Positions 18,370-27,451 of a stretch of DNA of 64,000 bases are shown here, piece by piece. Positions within the stretch are counted from its first letter, which is position 1. Each line of letters starts with the position of its first letter. The DNA is taken from positions 2,728,001-2,792,000 of the forward strand of contig JBBCGI010000001.1 in NCBI GenBank assembly GCA_037200975.1. Reading direction: 5' to 3'. Position numbers and translations under genes: made by a program. The notes beneath the pieces were generated by a model. That model was not told the origin of the DNA and made no database searches. It was given only the letters and a program-made list of their open reading frames with translations. The stretch comes from Pseudomonadota bacterium (GTDB taxonomy: Bacteria; Pseudomonadota; Gammaproteobacteria; Steroidobacterales; Steroidobacteraceae).

Positions 18370-19097
18370 GTGTGGATCTCTGGCAGGTCGGACAGGCGCG
18401 GCCCCTGCGCCGTCATCCGCGCAGCGTGGTCGCCACGGAAGGTGTCGGTCACGATGCGTCCCGCATCGAGCACGATCTCGCGCTGGCCGAACTGTTCGAC
18501 CAGGTGCGGATCGTGCGACGCGATGATCACCGTCACGCCGACTTCCTGGAAACGCTTGAACACCCGCATCACTTCGACCGCGAGGCCCGGGTCGAGGTTG
18601 CCCGTGGGTTCGTCGGCGATCAGCAGCTGCGGCTTGCTGACGACGGCTCGTGCGATGCCGACACGTTGCTGCTCGCCCACGGACAGTTCCAGCGGCGACG
18701 ATCGTTCGCGGCCTAACAACCCGACCTGGTCGAGCGCGGCGCGCACGCGCCGGTCGACTTCCTTGAGCGGCGTACCGGCGACCACCAGCGGCAGCGCGAC
18801 ATTGTCGTAGATGGGCCGGTCGACCAGCAGCTTGTGATCCTGGAAAACCACGCCGATGGCGCGGCGAAACGCGGGGATCTTGCCGGGCTTGAGTTTGCCG
18901 GTGTTCTGCCCCGCGACCGTGACGGTGCCGCGGCTGGGGCGCTCGAGCAGTGCGATGAGCTTGAGCACGCTGCTCTTGCCGGCGCCCGAACGCCCGGTGA
19001 GGAACACGAACTCGCCGGGCTGAACGGAAAAGGTGACGCCCGCCAACGCCTCGCGCCCGTTCGGGTACCGCTTTGCGACGTTGTCGAAGGAAATCAT
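18366..19097 (-). CDS. ftsE: Cell-division ABC transporter ATP-binding protein FtsE
   Basis: A 243-residue ABC ATPase: Walker A GRSGAGKSS (residues 35-43), Q-loop VVFQDHKLL, signature LSVGEQQR, Walker B LLIADEPTGNLDP and switch IIASHD. It powers FtsX at the divisome. It is somewhat longer than E. coli FtsE (222) through a C-terminal tail. The start ATG 19097 follows ftsY by 11 bases, and it is coupled to ftsX by a GTGA overlap. Confidence 0.97.
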   Translation of the reverse strand: MISFDNVAKRYPNGREALAGVTFSVQPGEFVFLTGRSGAGKSSVLKLIALLERPSRGTVTVAGQNTGKLKPGKIPAFRRAIGVVFQDHKLLVDRPIYDNVALPLVVAGTPLKEVDRRVRAALDQVGLLGRERSSPLELSVGEQQRVGIARAVVSKPQLLIADEPTGNLDPGLAVEVMRVFKRFQEVGVTVIIASHDPHLVEQFGQREIVLDAGRIVTDTFRGDHAARMTAQGPRLSDLPEIHT

Positions 19098-19108
19098 GGG
19101 CCGCGATC

Positions 19109-20056
19109 TTAGCTCGCCGCGGGCTGGTTGCCCGAGACCAGCGCCGTGGCGAACGCGCGTGCGTCGAATTCGCCGAAATCCTCGGCTTGCTCGCCGACGC
19201 CGATGAAACGGATCGGCAGCCCGAGCTTGCGCGCGATCGCAATCACGATGCCGCCCTTGGCGGTGCCATCGAGCTTGGTGAGCACCAGGCCCGTGACGCC
19301 GACCGCTTCGTGAAACTGGATTGCCTGCGTGAGCGCATTTTGGCCCTGGTTGGCATCGAGAACCAACAAGACCTCGTGCGGGGCGCCCGGTTCCACGCGC
19401 TGGATCACGCGTTTCACTTTCTTGAGTTCATCCATCAGATGCGACTGGCTGTGCAGCCGGCCGGCGGTGTCGATGATGACGATGTCGGCGCGGCGCGCGC
19501 GCGCGGCCTGCACGGCGTCGAACACCACGGCGCCAGGATCCGCGCCCGCCTGCTGCTGGATGATCTCCGCGCCGCTGCGCTCGGCCCAGACGCCGAGCTG
19601 CTCGATGGCCGCGGCACGAAAGGTGTCGCCGGCAGCGAGGATCACCTGCTTGCGCGCGTCGCTGTAGCGCCGCGCGAGTTTGCCGATGGTCGTGGTCTTG
19701 CCCGAACCGTTGACGCCCACGACCAGCAGCACGAAGGGTTTGTGTTTGCCGATCTCGAGCGGCTGCTGCGATGGCAGCAGGATGGCGGTGATGGCGTCGG
19801 TGAGCGCCTTGATCAGCTTGTCGACGTCGTCGAGTTCCTGGCGCGCCACTTTCTTGCGCAGCCCTTCGAGGATGACTTCGGTCGCTTCGACGCCCACATC
19901 CGCGGTGAGCAGGCGCGTCTCGAGTTCGTCGAGCACCTCGGCGTCGATCTTGCGGCCGGGAACGAGATTGGCGAGGTCGTACGAGAGCCAGGAACCCGGC
20001 CGGTTGATCTTCGCGCGCATGCGCGCGATGAATGACTGTGGTTTGTCTTCAGCCAA
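19109..20056 (-). CDS. ftsY: Signal recognition particle receptor FtsY
   Basis: A 315-residue SRP GTPase with N domain (about 1-105) and G domain: G1 [11 protein letters not shown]3 DTAGR, G4 [10 protein letters not shown] and the closing [14 protein letters not shown] motif. It docks SRP-ribosome complexes to the membrane for cotranslational insertion. It lacks the long acidic A domain of E. coli FtsY (497 residues), which is normal in many Proteobacteria. It is the first gene of the ftsY-ftsE-ftsX unit; ATG 20056 (MAEDKPQSF) is the clear start. Confidence 0.97.
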   Translation of the reverse strand: MAEDKPQSFIARMRAKINRPGSWLSYDLANLVPGRKIDAEVLDELETRLLTADVGVEATEVILEGLRKKVARQELDDVDKLIKALTDAITAILLPSQQPLEIGKHKPFVLLVVGVNGSGKTTTIGKLARRYSDARKQVILAAGDTFRAAAIEQLGVWAERSGAEIIQQQAGADPGAVVFDAVQAARARRADIVIIDTAGRLHSQSHLMDELKKVKRVIQRVEPGAPHEVLLVLDANQGQNALTQAIQFHEAVGVTGLVLTKLDGTAKGGIVIAIARKLGLPIRFIGVGEQAEDFGEFDARAFATALVSGNQPAAS

Positions 20057-20074
20057 GAATCCGGCTCCGGAAAT

Positions 20075-20107
20075 GAAAAGGGCGGCCCCCGAATGCAGGG
20101 CCGCCCC
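20075..20107 (-). terminator. Terminator after the lipase gene
   Basis: Minus-strand hairpin GGGGCGGCCC...GGGCCGCC with a T-rich run (CTTTTC) after it. It sits between the stop of the leftward lipase gene and the ftsY start, so it insulates ftsY from read-through. Confidence 0.7.
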
Positions 20108-20127
20108 GTGATTCGAAGTGGCGAAGT

Positions 20128-22350
20128 CTAAGGCTGAACCACCGCCGCGTTTGAGACATTGATCGTCGGCGTGGATACACCCGGGCTGGGCGGGTTGCCG
20201 GACAACGTGAACGTCGCGGTTTCCGTCTGCATCTCCACCGTGGCCGCGCCGCTCGCCGTGGGCGACAGCAGCGAACCGTGGTCACCGGCGACGAAGTTCA
20301 CGTAGCCCGAGCCGATACGCGGACCCGGTGGGACGCGCGGCAGCGCCGTGGCGCCGGCCGCCGTCAGCAACCTGGCGGTTGCCGAATTCGGGATGACCTG
20401 GTCCGGCAGGGATGCCGGGCTGCCGCTGCCCCCGACGACCTGCTGAATGTAGATAGCCCGCTGCGCGACCGTGGAGACGATGAAGTTCAGCGGGTCGCCG
20501 GCATCGACGATGTTCTGCACGTCGCGGAAGTACTGCGCGTACAGCGACGTGCCCGGCAGCAACCCCTGGCCCTGCAGGCCCGCATTGATGCGCGGGCCGA
20601 AAGTCGGCGAACCCTGCAGCAGTGCGGCCACGCCACCGCCCGGCACCGACAAGGTCATCGTGCGGACCAGCGCCGGGTTCGGCAGCACCGAACCGAATGT
20701 GATACCCACCATCGAGCCGAGCGACTGGCCGACGAACGCGATGCGCGCGCCGTCGATATCGACCGTGTTGGCATCCCCGTCGAGATCGAGCGTCGGCAGC
20801 GCGCGCGTCAGCGCGAGCAGATTGACCACGCCCTGGCGCAGATTGTCGCGGCTCGCGAGTGGATAGGGGAGGTTGATGAAGTGGGTGCCGGTCGGATCGA
20901 TGACGCTGTCGGGACCGGATGCCCCGGTGGCGTTGACCACCAGGTCGAGATTGAACGTCTGTTCGTTCGCCGCCTGGTAAAGCGGGCTCGCCGTCGCGGT
21001 GATGCCGTGCAGCGGCAGATCGACGGCCGCAATCGCCCAACCCTGCGACGCGAACGCCTGCGCCAGCGCGAACGCATCGCTGCGGTCGCGCGTGATGCCG
21101 TGCTCGAAGATGACGACCGGCCAGCCGGCGGTCGGCTTGACGGCGACGTTCGGTACGATGACGAGCAACGGAATCGCCTTGTCCGCGCGTTTGAGCGGGA
21201 TCGGATTGAATCTCGTCAAGTTGAATTCAGCGGCCGGATCCGCGAGCGGAGCGGGCGGCGGATTCGCGGCGCGCCAGGCGGTGCGCAGGGTCGCCGCGTC
21301 GGTGCTGATGACGCCGGGCGCGGCAGTCTGCGGGATGTACGAGTAGTAAGGCACCGTCACCGTGCCAAAACGCGCGCTGGCGAAGGTCGGCAACGCCGCG
21401 TTGATGTTGTTGAGCGGAATGCCCGGCCCCGGGGCGACCGCGATCGCGGGCACCGGCGCGGCCGGATTGAAGATCGTGAGGCCGAGTGCCCGCAGCGTGT
21501 CGCGCGTGGCGATCGTCGTGAAGTGGAACGACACGATGACATTGGCGGGATTCAACGCGAGCGGGCCGAGCGCAGGATTACCCGCGACCAGCAGGTGCGA
21601 GAGCGTGAGACCGCAGGCGCCCTGCATCGGTGTATTTGGCAGCGCGGCGCAGTTGGCGGCGCTTGCCGGGCTCGGCGTGGCGCCAAGCGTCGTCTTGATC
21701 GTGGCGTAGTCCGTGTCCGCCGTGGCCGCGGCGCCGCCGGCCATGCGGATGCCGTCGGTCAACAACACCAGATAACCGGTTCCATCCGGCACCGGATCGC
21801 TCGGCGATGCCGGTCCCGCGGACGGCTGGAGCGGCTTCAGCGGCTGGATCTCGAGAATGGTCGGGCCGACGCCTCCATCGGTGGCGACGCTGGCGGAGAA
21901 ATCGGTTCCGTAGGTCAGCGGCGCCGTGAATCCGATGACCGACTTGTTAGTGTTGCTGATACGTACTTGATAGACGCGGATGTTGGCGGCGCTGAACGAC
22001 GCCGGATCGAGCGCGCCGCCGAAACGGATGCGGATCGGGGCGGTGGTGGACCAGCCATCGAGCGCATTGAGACCCACCTGGTTCGGAATGAGGCCGTTGG
22101 CCGGCTGGATGTTGATCGTGCCGTCGGTGGTGCCCGAGAAGTACAGGTCGTTCGGGAACGGGAAGATGCCCTGCGCAGGCTGGAACAGCGCCGCAGTCGC
22201 CGCAGGCGTCGCGCTGCCGGTGCCTGGATTGAGGTTGCCGGTCGTCGGATCGGTGGGACCCACGTCAGGAGAATTGCCCGTGGAGCTCGAACAGCCGGCC
22301 GCCGTCAGTGCGGCCACGAGTACAACTGCGGCTGCGGATAGCCTCTTCAT
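20128..22350 (-). CDS. Secreted/surface lipoprotein lipase, VolA-like
   Basis: A 740-residue protein with a lipoprotein signal (Cys at the end of LTAAGC), a Thr/Gly/Pro-rich linker, an N-terminal domain of the 'bacterial virulence factor lipase' type (FPFPNDLYF near residue 60) and an alpha/beta-hydrolase domain with nucleophile Ser543 in GQSLGS, an oxyanion region near IFEHGITRD and a candidate catalytic His in GDHGSLL near the C-terminus. VolA of Vibrio is a surface lysophospholipase; here the substrate is inferred only. Extra Pro/Ala-rich insertions are seen around 190-260. ATG 22350 has GAGGAG eight bases upstream. It is a single-gene unit with terminator 20075-20107. Confidence 0.78.
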   Translation of the reverse strand: MKRLSAAAVVLVAALTAAGCSSSTGNSPDVGPTDPTTGNLNPGTGSATPAATAALFQPAQGIFPFPNDLYFSGTTDGTINIQPANGLIPNQVGLNALDGWSTTAPIRIRFGGALDPASFSAANIRVYQVRISNTNKSVIGFTAPLTYGTDFSASVATDGGVGPTILEIQPLKPLQPSAGPASPSDPVPDGTGYLVLLTDGIRMAGGAAATADTDYATIKTTLGATPSPASAANCAALPNTPMQGACGLTLSHLLVAGNPALGPLALNPANVIVSFHFTTIATRDTLRALGLTIFNPAAPVPAIAVAPGPGIPLNNINAALPTFASARFGTVTVPYYSYIPQTAAPGVISTDAATLRTAWRAANPPPAPLADPAAEFNLTRFNPIPLKRADKAIPLLVIVPNVAVKPTAGWPVVIFEHGITRDRSDAFALAQAFASQGWAIAAVDLPLHGITATASPLYQAANEQTFNLDLVVNATGASGPDSVIDPTGTHFINLPYPLASRDNLRQGVVNLLALTRALPTLDLDGDANTVDIDGARIAFVGQSLGSMVGITFGSVLPNPALVRTMTLSVPGGGVAALLQGSPTFGPRINAGLQGQGLLPGTSLYAQYFRDVQNIVDAGDPLNFIVSTVAQRAIYIQQVVGGSGSPASLPDQVIPNSATARLLTAAGATALPRVPPGPRIGSGYVNFVAGDHGSLLSPTASGAATVEMQTETATFTLSGNPPSPGVSTPTINVSNAAVVQP

Positions 22351-22484
22351 GAGTTCGCTCCTCGGAATTCTGTTTCGGAAGTTCAATCCGGTCGCATTCC
22401 CTCGCCGTGCAGAACGATGCGCCGAACTTGTCGTATTGGGGCGGTAGCGTACGCTTGGGCCCCAAAAGGTGGCAAGCCACGCGG

Positions 22485-23141
22485 ATGCGGTCGCAATCTT
22501 TGGCGAAGGCGAAAAACAGCGGAAAAAATCGTGCCCCGGCACGCGCGAGTGATGCGGTTCGTGGTGCGCGCGCGGCGAGTGCGAGCGCGCGCATCTTGCG
22601 CATCATTGGTGGCCGTCACCGTGGCAGGAAGCTGCGTTTTCCCGCCGGAGTCGATATCCGTCCGACGCCGGATCGTGTGCGGGAAACCCTGTTCAACTGG
22701 CTGCAGCAGCGCACCGCCGATGCGCACGTGCTCGATCTATTCGCCGGCAGTGGCGCGCTCGGCCTGGAGGCCATCTCGCGCGGTGCCGCGCAGGTCACTT
22801 TCGTCGAGAGAGATCGGCGTGCTGCGGTGGCGATCGAGTCGCTGATCCAGGAGTGGCAGGAAGGCGCGGCGTCGGTAGTCTGTGCCGACGCGCTCGGTTG
22901 GTTGGCGCAGGCGCCGCGCGACTCCGCGCCTTTCGATATCGTTTTCCTCGATCCGCCTTATGACGCGGACTTGCTGTCGGCGACGGCGGAGGCGCTTGCT
23001 GCAAGCGGCAGGCTCGCGCCGGATGCCCGTGTCTATCTGGAAAGCCGTGCGCGCGATCCGCTGCCGCGGCTGCCGGAAGGCTGGCGAAGCCTTCGCGACG
23101 GACGGGCCGGTGAGGTCGGGTATCATCTGTTCGCCACATGA
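22485..23141 (+). CDS. rsmD: 16S rRNA (guanine966-N2)-methyltransferase RsmD
   Basis: A 218-residue enzyme. After a basic N-terminal stretch, [12 protein letters not shown] and [15 protein letters not shown] are RsmD hallmarks, motif I is [14 protein letters not shown], and the catalytic motif FLDPPYD sits near residue 150. It methylates G966 of 16S rRNA in the 30S subunit. The start is uncertain: ATG 22485 ([10 protein letters not shown]) gives a 35-residue basic leader, and other starts are possible. It overlaps coaD by four bases (ATGA). Confidence 0.92.
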   Translation: MRSQSLAKAKNSGKNRAPARASDAVRGARAASASARILRIIGGRHRGRKLRFPAGVDIRPTPDRVRETLFNWLQQRTADAHVLDLFAGSGALGLEAISRGAAQVTFVERDRRAAVAIESLIQEWQEGAASVVCADALGWLAQAPRDSAPFDIVFLDPPYDADLLSATAEALAASGRLAPDARVYLESRARDPLPRLPEGWRSLRDGRAGEVGYHLFAT

Positions 23142-23620
23142 AACGCAGCGCCGTCTATCCCGGAACTTTCGATCCCATCACCAACGGTCACCAGGACCTG
23201 GTGCGCCGCGCCGCGTCCGTGTTCGAGCGCGTGATCGTCGCGATCGCGTCGAACCCTAACAAGACACCGATGTTCCCGCTCGAGCAGCGGGTGTCGCTCG
23301 CCAAGCAGGTGCTGGCTGATATTCCCGGCGTCGAGGTCATGGGTTATTCGGGACTCACCGTCGACTTCGCGCGCGCGCAAGGTGTGCAGGTCGTGGTGCG
23401 CGGCCTGCGCGCCATGTCGGATTTCGAGTTCGAATTCCAGCTCGCGAACATGAGCCGGCACCTGTCCCGCGATCTCGAGACCGTGTTTCTCACGCCGCAG
23501 GAACAGTTCACCTTCATTTCTTCGACACTGGTGCGCGAAATCGCGATTCTCGGCGGCGACGTGAAGGAATTCGTGCATCCGCTGGTGGCAGCGGAGCTCA
23601 AGAAGATGAAGCGGGTCTGA
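23138..23620 (+). CDS. coaD: Phosphopantetheine adenylyltransferase
   Basis: A 160-residue nucleotidyltransferase-fold enzyme. The N-terminal [12 protein letters not shown] contains the T/HxGH motif, [10 protein letters not shown] binds substrate and [10 protein letters not shown] is the ISST.RE motif. It catalyses the fourth step of CoA synthesis (4'-phosphopantetheine to dephospho-CoA). Length matches the family. It overlaps rsmD, the common gammaproteobacterial pairing, and lies five bases before ggt. coaBC for earlier steps is at 30359. Confidence 0.97.
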   Translation: MKRSAVYPGTFDPITNGHQDLVRRAASVFERVIVAIASNPNKTPMFPLEQRVSLAKQVLADIPGVEVMGYSGLTVDFARAQGVQVVVRGLRAMSDFEFEFQLANMSRHLSRDLETVFLTPQEQFTFISSTLVREIAILGGDVKEFVHPLVAAELKKMKRV

Positions 23621-23625
23621 CCGGG

Positions 23626-25350
23626 ATGAAGGCGCCCGCCACGCGTCTCGCGCGAGTCTTCGTTCTTTGTGCCGTTGTATTGCAGCTCGCGCCTGCCCGG
23701 GCCGACGCCCCCAAGCCGGCCGTTGCGAAAACCGGGATCCCGAAGGCGGGCCCGGGCCACTCCGCGATCGCCAGCGCCTATCCACTCGCGAGCGATGCGG
23801 GCAAGCAGATCCTCGCCAGGGGCGGCAATGCATTCGACGCCGCCGTGGCGACTGCTGCGGCGTTGGCCGTGGTCGAGCCATGCTGCTCAGGCCTCGGTGG
23901 CGGCGGGTTCTTCCTGCTGCGGCGTGCCAGCGACGGCTACGAGACCATGATCGATCTGCGCGAGATGGCGCCCGGCGCCGCCACGCGCGACATGTACCTG
24001 GACAAGGACGGCAATCCCGTCGACAGCCTGTCGCGCGACTCCGCGCTCGCCGCCGGAATCCCCGGCGAGCCGGCCGGCCTCGTGTACCTGGCGAAGAAGT
24101 TCGGCAAGTTGCCGCTGACGGTCAGCATGGCGCCGGCCATCAAGCTGGCGCGCGAAGGGTTTCCGCTGTACGAACGCATGCGCGGCTCCGTCACCTTCAA
24201 GAAGGATGCTTTCCTCAAGACACCCGACGCGGCCGCCGTCTATCTGGTCAATGGCCAGGCGCCCGAGATCGGCTACGTCATCAAGCAGCCCGATCTTGCC
24301 GACAGCCTCGAGCTGCTGGCCACGAAGGGCGCCGACGGCTACTACAAGGGCGCCTTCGCGAAGAAGCTGGTCGCGGGCGTGCGGCAGCTCGGCGGCAACT
24401 GGACCGAAGCCGACCTCGCAAACTACAAGGTGGTCGAGCGTGCGCCGGTGGTGGGCCACTACCGCGGTGCGCGCATCGTGTCGGGCTCGCCGCCGACTTC
24501 CGGCGGCATCGCGCTGATCGATGCGCTGAACATCCTGCAAGGTTTCGATCTGGACAAGGTCGACAACACCACGCGCACGCACCTGGTCGTCGAAGCGATG
24601 CGCCGCGTACATCGCGATCGCGCCATCTATCTCGGCGACCCCGATTTCGTCGACGTCCCGGTGACGCGCCTGATCAACGAGTACTACGCCGCGGGGCAAC
24701 GCGCCTCGATCCGCATGGACCGGGCGACGCCGAGCGCTTCGTTGCCCGGTGTCGATTCGGCGCCGGCCGGCACTCAAACTACTCATTTCTCCGTGCTGGA
24801 TGGCCAGGGCAACATGGTCGCCGCCACCATCACGCTCAATTTCTTCTACGGCTCGGGGCTGATGATCCCCGGCACCGGCATCCTGCTGAACAACCAGATG
24901 GATGATTTTTCGGTCAAGCCCGGCGCCCCGAACGGCTTCCAGCTCATCGGCGCCGACGCCAATGCGATCGCGCCGAAGAAACGCCCGCTGTCGTCTTCCA
25001 CGCCGACGTTCGTCGAAGCGCCCAATGGGCTCATGATCATCGGGTCTCCGGGTGGCAGCCGCATTCCGGGCATGGTGATACTCGGCACGCTCAATTTCAT
25101 GGACGGCAAGAACGCGCAGGAGATCGTCGCGGCGCCGCGTTTCCATCATCAGTTTTCGCCCGACGTCATCGAATTCGAACCGGGCTCCCTCACGGCCGAA
25201 GAACGCGCGGAACTCGAGAAGCGCGGGCACACGCTGAAGGAAGGTTCGCGCAAGTGGGGCAATACCCAGGTGGTCACCTGGGACTACAAGACCGGAAAAG
25301 TGGAAGCCGCCTCCGACCCGCGCGGCGTCGGCGAAGGGATGGTTTACTGA
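23626..25350 (+). CDS. ggt: Periplasmic gamma-glutamyltranspeptidase
   Basis: A 574-residue precursor: signal peptide (about 1-27, ending PARADA), large-subunit motif GGNAFDAAVATA, CCSGLGGGGFFLL, then the autocleavage/nucleophile Thr385 in QTTHFSV, and small-subunit SPGGSRIPG that forms the oxyanion site. It hydrolyses glutathione and transfers gamma-glutamyl groups in the periplasm. One oddity is the pair of cysteines in EPCCSG, common in this subfamily. It starts five bases after coaD, so it is probably cotranscribed. It converges with the glycosylase gene; the two stops abut. Confidence 0.93.
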   Translation: MKAPATRLARVFVLCAVVLQLAPARADAPKPAVAKTGIPKAGPGHSAIASAYPLASDAGKQILARGGNAFDAAVATAAALAVVEPCCSGLGGGGFFLLRRASDGYETMIDLREMAPGAATRDMYLDKDGNPVDSLSRDSALAAGIPGEPAGLVYLAKKFGKLPLTVSMAPAIKLAREGFPLYERMRGSVTFKKDAFLKTPDAAAVYLVNGQAPEIGYVIKQPDLADSLELLATKGADGYYKGAFAKKLVAGVRQLGGNWTEADLANYKVVERAPVVGHYRGARIVSGSPPTSGGIALIDALNILQGFDLDKVDNTTRTHLVVEAMRRVHRDRAIYLGDPDFVDVPVTRLINEYYAAGQRASIRMDRATPSASLPGVDSAPAGTQTTHFSVLDGQGNMVAATITLNFFYGSGLMIPGTGILLNNQMDDFSVKPGAPNGFQLIGADANAIAPKKRPLSSSTPTFVEAPNGLMIIGSPGGSRIPGMVILGTLNFMDGKNAQEIVAAPRFHHQFSPDVIEFEPGSLTAEERAELEKRGHTLKEGSRKWGNTQVVTWDYKTGKVEAASDPRGVGEGMVY

Positions 25351-26124
25351 TTATTTCTTGCGGGCCGCTTTCTTGGCAGCGCGTTTTGGTTTCTTTGCGG
25401 TCTTCTTTGCCGCCGCCTTTTTCGGCTTCGTCTTCACGATCTTGATACGCGTCGGCGTGGCGGGCGCGGGTAGTTTGCCTGCGCGGTGCAGGTCCACGGC
25501 GCGCCACAGATACCACGCGGCCACCGAACGATACGGCGCCCAACGCGCGCCGAATTCCGCCAGTGCGCGGGTCGTCGGCATGCCGCGCAGCCCGTACGCA
25601 AGGCGGAATCCGTTGCGCACGCCGAAATCGTCCACCGGCAACACGTCGGGCCGCCCGAGCCGCGACATCAGCATCATCTCGACCGTCCAGCGGCCGATGC
25701 CGCGCACCTGCGAGATGCGCTCGATGATTTCGTCGTCGGCTAGTGTGTGCAGGATTTCGTGCGGTGGCACGACGCCCGCGAGCGTCTTGGCCGCAAGATC
25801 CTTGATGCTGGCGATCTTCGCGTACGAAAGGCCGACGGATCTGAGCTTTTCGTCGGCAGTCGCAAGCACCAGTTCCGCCTCGAGCAGCGCCTCGGGATAG
25901 AGGCCGACGAAGCGGCCGAAGATGCTCTCCGCCGCGGTGCCGTTGAGCTGCTGGTGTGCGATGGCGCGCGCCAGCGAATAAAACGGCGAATGCTGCGCGC
26001 TGGTGGTGTGCGTGAACTTTCCGGCGGCGCGGATCAGGTTCGCAAGGATCGGGTCGATTTTCGCCAGACGTCGCTTGAAGGAAGCGAGCTGTGCCGGCGT
26101 GCACATCGAGGCGGGAGTGTTCAT
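25351..26124 (-). CDS. DNA-3-methyladenine glycosylase II-like with a lysine/alanine-rich tail
   Basis: A 257-residue HhH-GPD glycosylase: HhH motif VRGIGRWTVEMMLM (about 140-153) and the catalytic Asp166 in LPVDDFGVRNG, as in AlkA. It excises alkylated bases. After the catalytic domain (about residue 222) comes a histone-H1-like tail, about 35 residues of repeating K, A and P (KTKPKKAAAKK and so on), absent from E. coli AlkA; it probably adds non-specific DNA affinity. It has no Ada-like N-terminal domain. It is followed in the same direction, upstream, by mutM, another base-excision gene. Confidence 0.85.
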   Translation of the reverse strand: MNTPASMCTPAQLASFKRRLAKIDPILANLIRAAGKFTHTTSAQHSPFYSLARAIAHQQLNGTAAESIFGRFVGLYPEALLEAELVLATADEKLRSVGLSYAKIASIKDLAAKTLAGVVPPHEILHTLADDEIIERISQVRGIGRWTVEMMLMSRLGRPDVLPVDDFGVRNGFRLAYGLRGMPTTRALAEFGARWAPYRSVAAWYLWRAVDLHRAGKLPAPATPTRIKIVKTKPKKAAAKKTAKKPKRAAKKAARKK

Positions 26125-26146
26125 GCGCCGATTCTAATCGCCGCCG

Positions 26147-26962
26147 TCACTTCTGGCAGTTCGAACACCAGTACGTGGAGCGTTGACCCTGCGTGAATTG
26201 TTTGACCGGCTTGCCACACACGCGGCAGGGCTTGCCGTCGCGCTCATATACATAGAGCTTCTGGCGGAAGTACCCGGGACTGCCGTCCGCGCCGACATAG
26301 TCGCGCAACGTGGTGCCGCCGACTTTCACGGCCATCGCCAATGTCGTCTTGATCGCGCGGGCGAGTTTCACGCACTCGGCCCGGCTCAGCGAACGCGCCT
26401 GGCGCCGCGGACGGATGCGCGCGCGGAACAGCGCCTCGCTCGCATAGATGTTGCCCACTCCCACCACCAGCTTCGCGTTCATGATGAGCTGCTTGATCGC
26501 CACCTTGCGGCGGCGCGTTACCTTCCACAGGTAGTCGGCATCGAAACCGTCTTCCAGCGGTTCGGGGGCGAGGTCCTCCAGCAGCGGATGCAGCGCCGGA
26601 TCGCCGGCAGTGAACAACAAACTACCGAAACGGCGCGGATCGTTGAAGCGCAGCGTCACGCCCGAGTCGAGCTCGATGTCGACATGATCGTGCGCGATGC
26701 GCGGTGTCGCCACCGGCAGGACCCGCAGACTGCCCGACATGCCCAGGTGCAGGATCAACGTGCCCGCGTCGGTTTCGAGCAGCAGGTATTTCGCGCGGCG
26801 GCCGGCGCGGCGAATCGCGCTTCCGCCGACTAGTTCGGCGAGCCCGGGCTCCACCGGCCAGCGCAGGCGACGATCGTGCACGACGAGCCGATGGATGCGT
26901 CGTCCTACGACGTGCGGCTCGATGCCGCGGCGGGTTGTTTCGACTTCGGGAAGTTCTGGCAC
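26147..26962 (-). CDS. mutM: Formamidopyrimidine-DNA glycosylase (Fpg)
   Basis: A 271-residue bifunctional glycosylase/AP lyase. PELPEVETT at the extreme N-terminus supplies the catalytic Pro2/Glu3, Lys near 57-60 is in the YLLLE region, GVGNIYASE is the H2TH motif, and the C-terminal zinc finger CRVCGK...YWCSNC ends the protein. It removes 8-oxoguanine. Because the enzyme must begin M-PELPE, the start has to be GTG 26960-26962; the ORF extension to 27025 is excluded. It lies 22 bases upstream of the AlkA-like gene, so a small repair operon is likely. Confidence 0.96.
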   Translation of the reverse strand: MPELPEVETTRRGIEPHVVGRRIHRLVVHDRRLRWPVEPGLAELVGGSAIRRAGRRAKYLLLETDAGTLILHLGMSGSLRVLPVATPRIAHDHVDIELDSGVTLRFNDPRRFGSLLFTAGDPALHPLLEDLAPEPLEDGFDADYLWKVTRRRKVAIKQLIMNAKLVVGVGNIYASEALFRARIRPRRQARSLSRAECVKLARAIKTTLAMAVKVGGTTLRDYVGADGSPGYFRQKLYVYERDGKPCRVCGKPVKQFTQGQRSTYWCSNCQK

Positions 26963-27058
26963 GGGTTGGCGTCTGGCTGCGGCGGCTCGTCGCTGGTTTG
27001 ACACGGTCCGCCGAATGACCTGCAACGTTTTGCCCGGCTCATGCGTCTAATCAGGCAC

Positions 27059-27212
27059 GAACGATTGTGGGTGGCGGCTGGACCCTCCTGCAAAGAGAAC
27101 CCGTGCGGAGCTCGTAACCCCGAGCGAAACACAGCCGGCCGCCACCCCAACTTCGGACTGCTGTTAAAGGCGGCCGCGACACTTTACCAGCCGCCCGACC
27201 CACAATCGTTTA
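27059..27212. ncRNA. Candidate structured RNA or MITE-like element closed by a long stem
   Basis: Left arm 27060-27081 and right arm 27187-27210 pair over 13 perfect bases (AACGATTGTGGGT) plus 9 more (GGCGGCTGG) after a 2-base bulge. Inside are a GCGGCCGCC/GGCGGCCGGC stem and a GCTCG/CGAGC hairpin, giving a multi-branched fold. On the plus strand a TCTAAT box at 27046-27051 would start a transcript right at the arm, and the terminator at 27236-27270 would end it at about 210 bases. It matches no RNA family that I can recall. The alternative is a small inverted-repeat mobile element. Confidence 0.4.
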
Positions 27213-27235
27213 CATGAGCTGTGGAGTGAGCAAAG

Positions 27236-27270
27236 AAAAGGCCCCGCCAGTTGCCTGGCGGGGCCTTTTT
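27236..27270. terminator. Bidirectional rho-independent terminator between rpmG and the mutM side
   Basis: AAAA-GGCCCCGCCAG-TTGC-CTGGCGGGGCC-TTTTT: an 11-bp GC stem flanked by A and T runs, so it works on both strands. On the minus strand it ends the rpmB-rpmG transcript. Confidence 0.93.
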
Positions 27271-27292
27271 ATTCGCGGACCGGAAGATCGGC

Positions 27293-27448
27293 TTACTTGA
27301 TCTTCGTTTCCTTGTAGTCGACGTGTTTGCGCACCACCGGATCGTATTTCTTGATGCTCATCTTGTCCGGGTGCAGGCGCTTGTTCTTCGTGGCGACGTA
27401 GAAGTGGCCGGTGCCGGCGGACGACAGCAGTTTTACTTTTTCACGCAT
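27293..27448 (-). CDS. rpmG: 50S ribosomal protein L33
   Basis: A 51-residue protein ([20 protein letters not shown]...YKETKIK). The FY.ATKNKR and KKYDP motifs are L33. This is the cysteine-free form without the CxxC zinc ribbon, so it does not need zinc. It is a component of the 50S subunit near the E site. It lies three bases after rpmB in the usual rpmB-rpmG operon and is followed by a strong terminator. Confidence 0.97.
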   Translation of the reverse strand: MREKVKLLSSAGTGHFYVATKNKRLHPDKMSIKKYDPVVRKHVDYKETKIK

Positions 27449-27451
27449 GGC

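Noticed and set aside
20278-22341. 687-codon ORF on the plus strand opposite the lipase gene
   Set aside because: Arg-rich composition and exact antisense position to a gene with signal peptide and catalytic motif; a GC-rich shadow.
27059-27212. Cobalamin or other riboswitch controlling mutM
   Set aside because: No B12 box or known aptamer core, and it is separated from mutM by about 100 bases with no expression platform.
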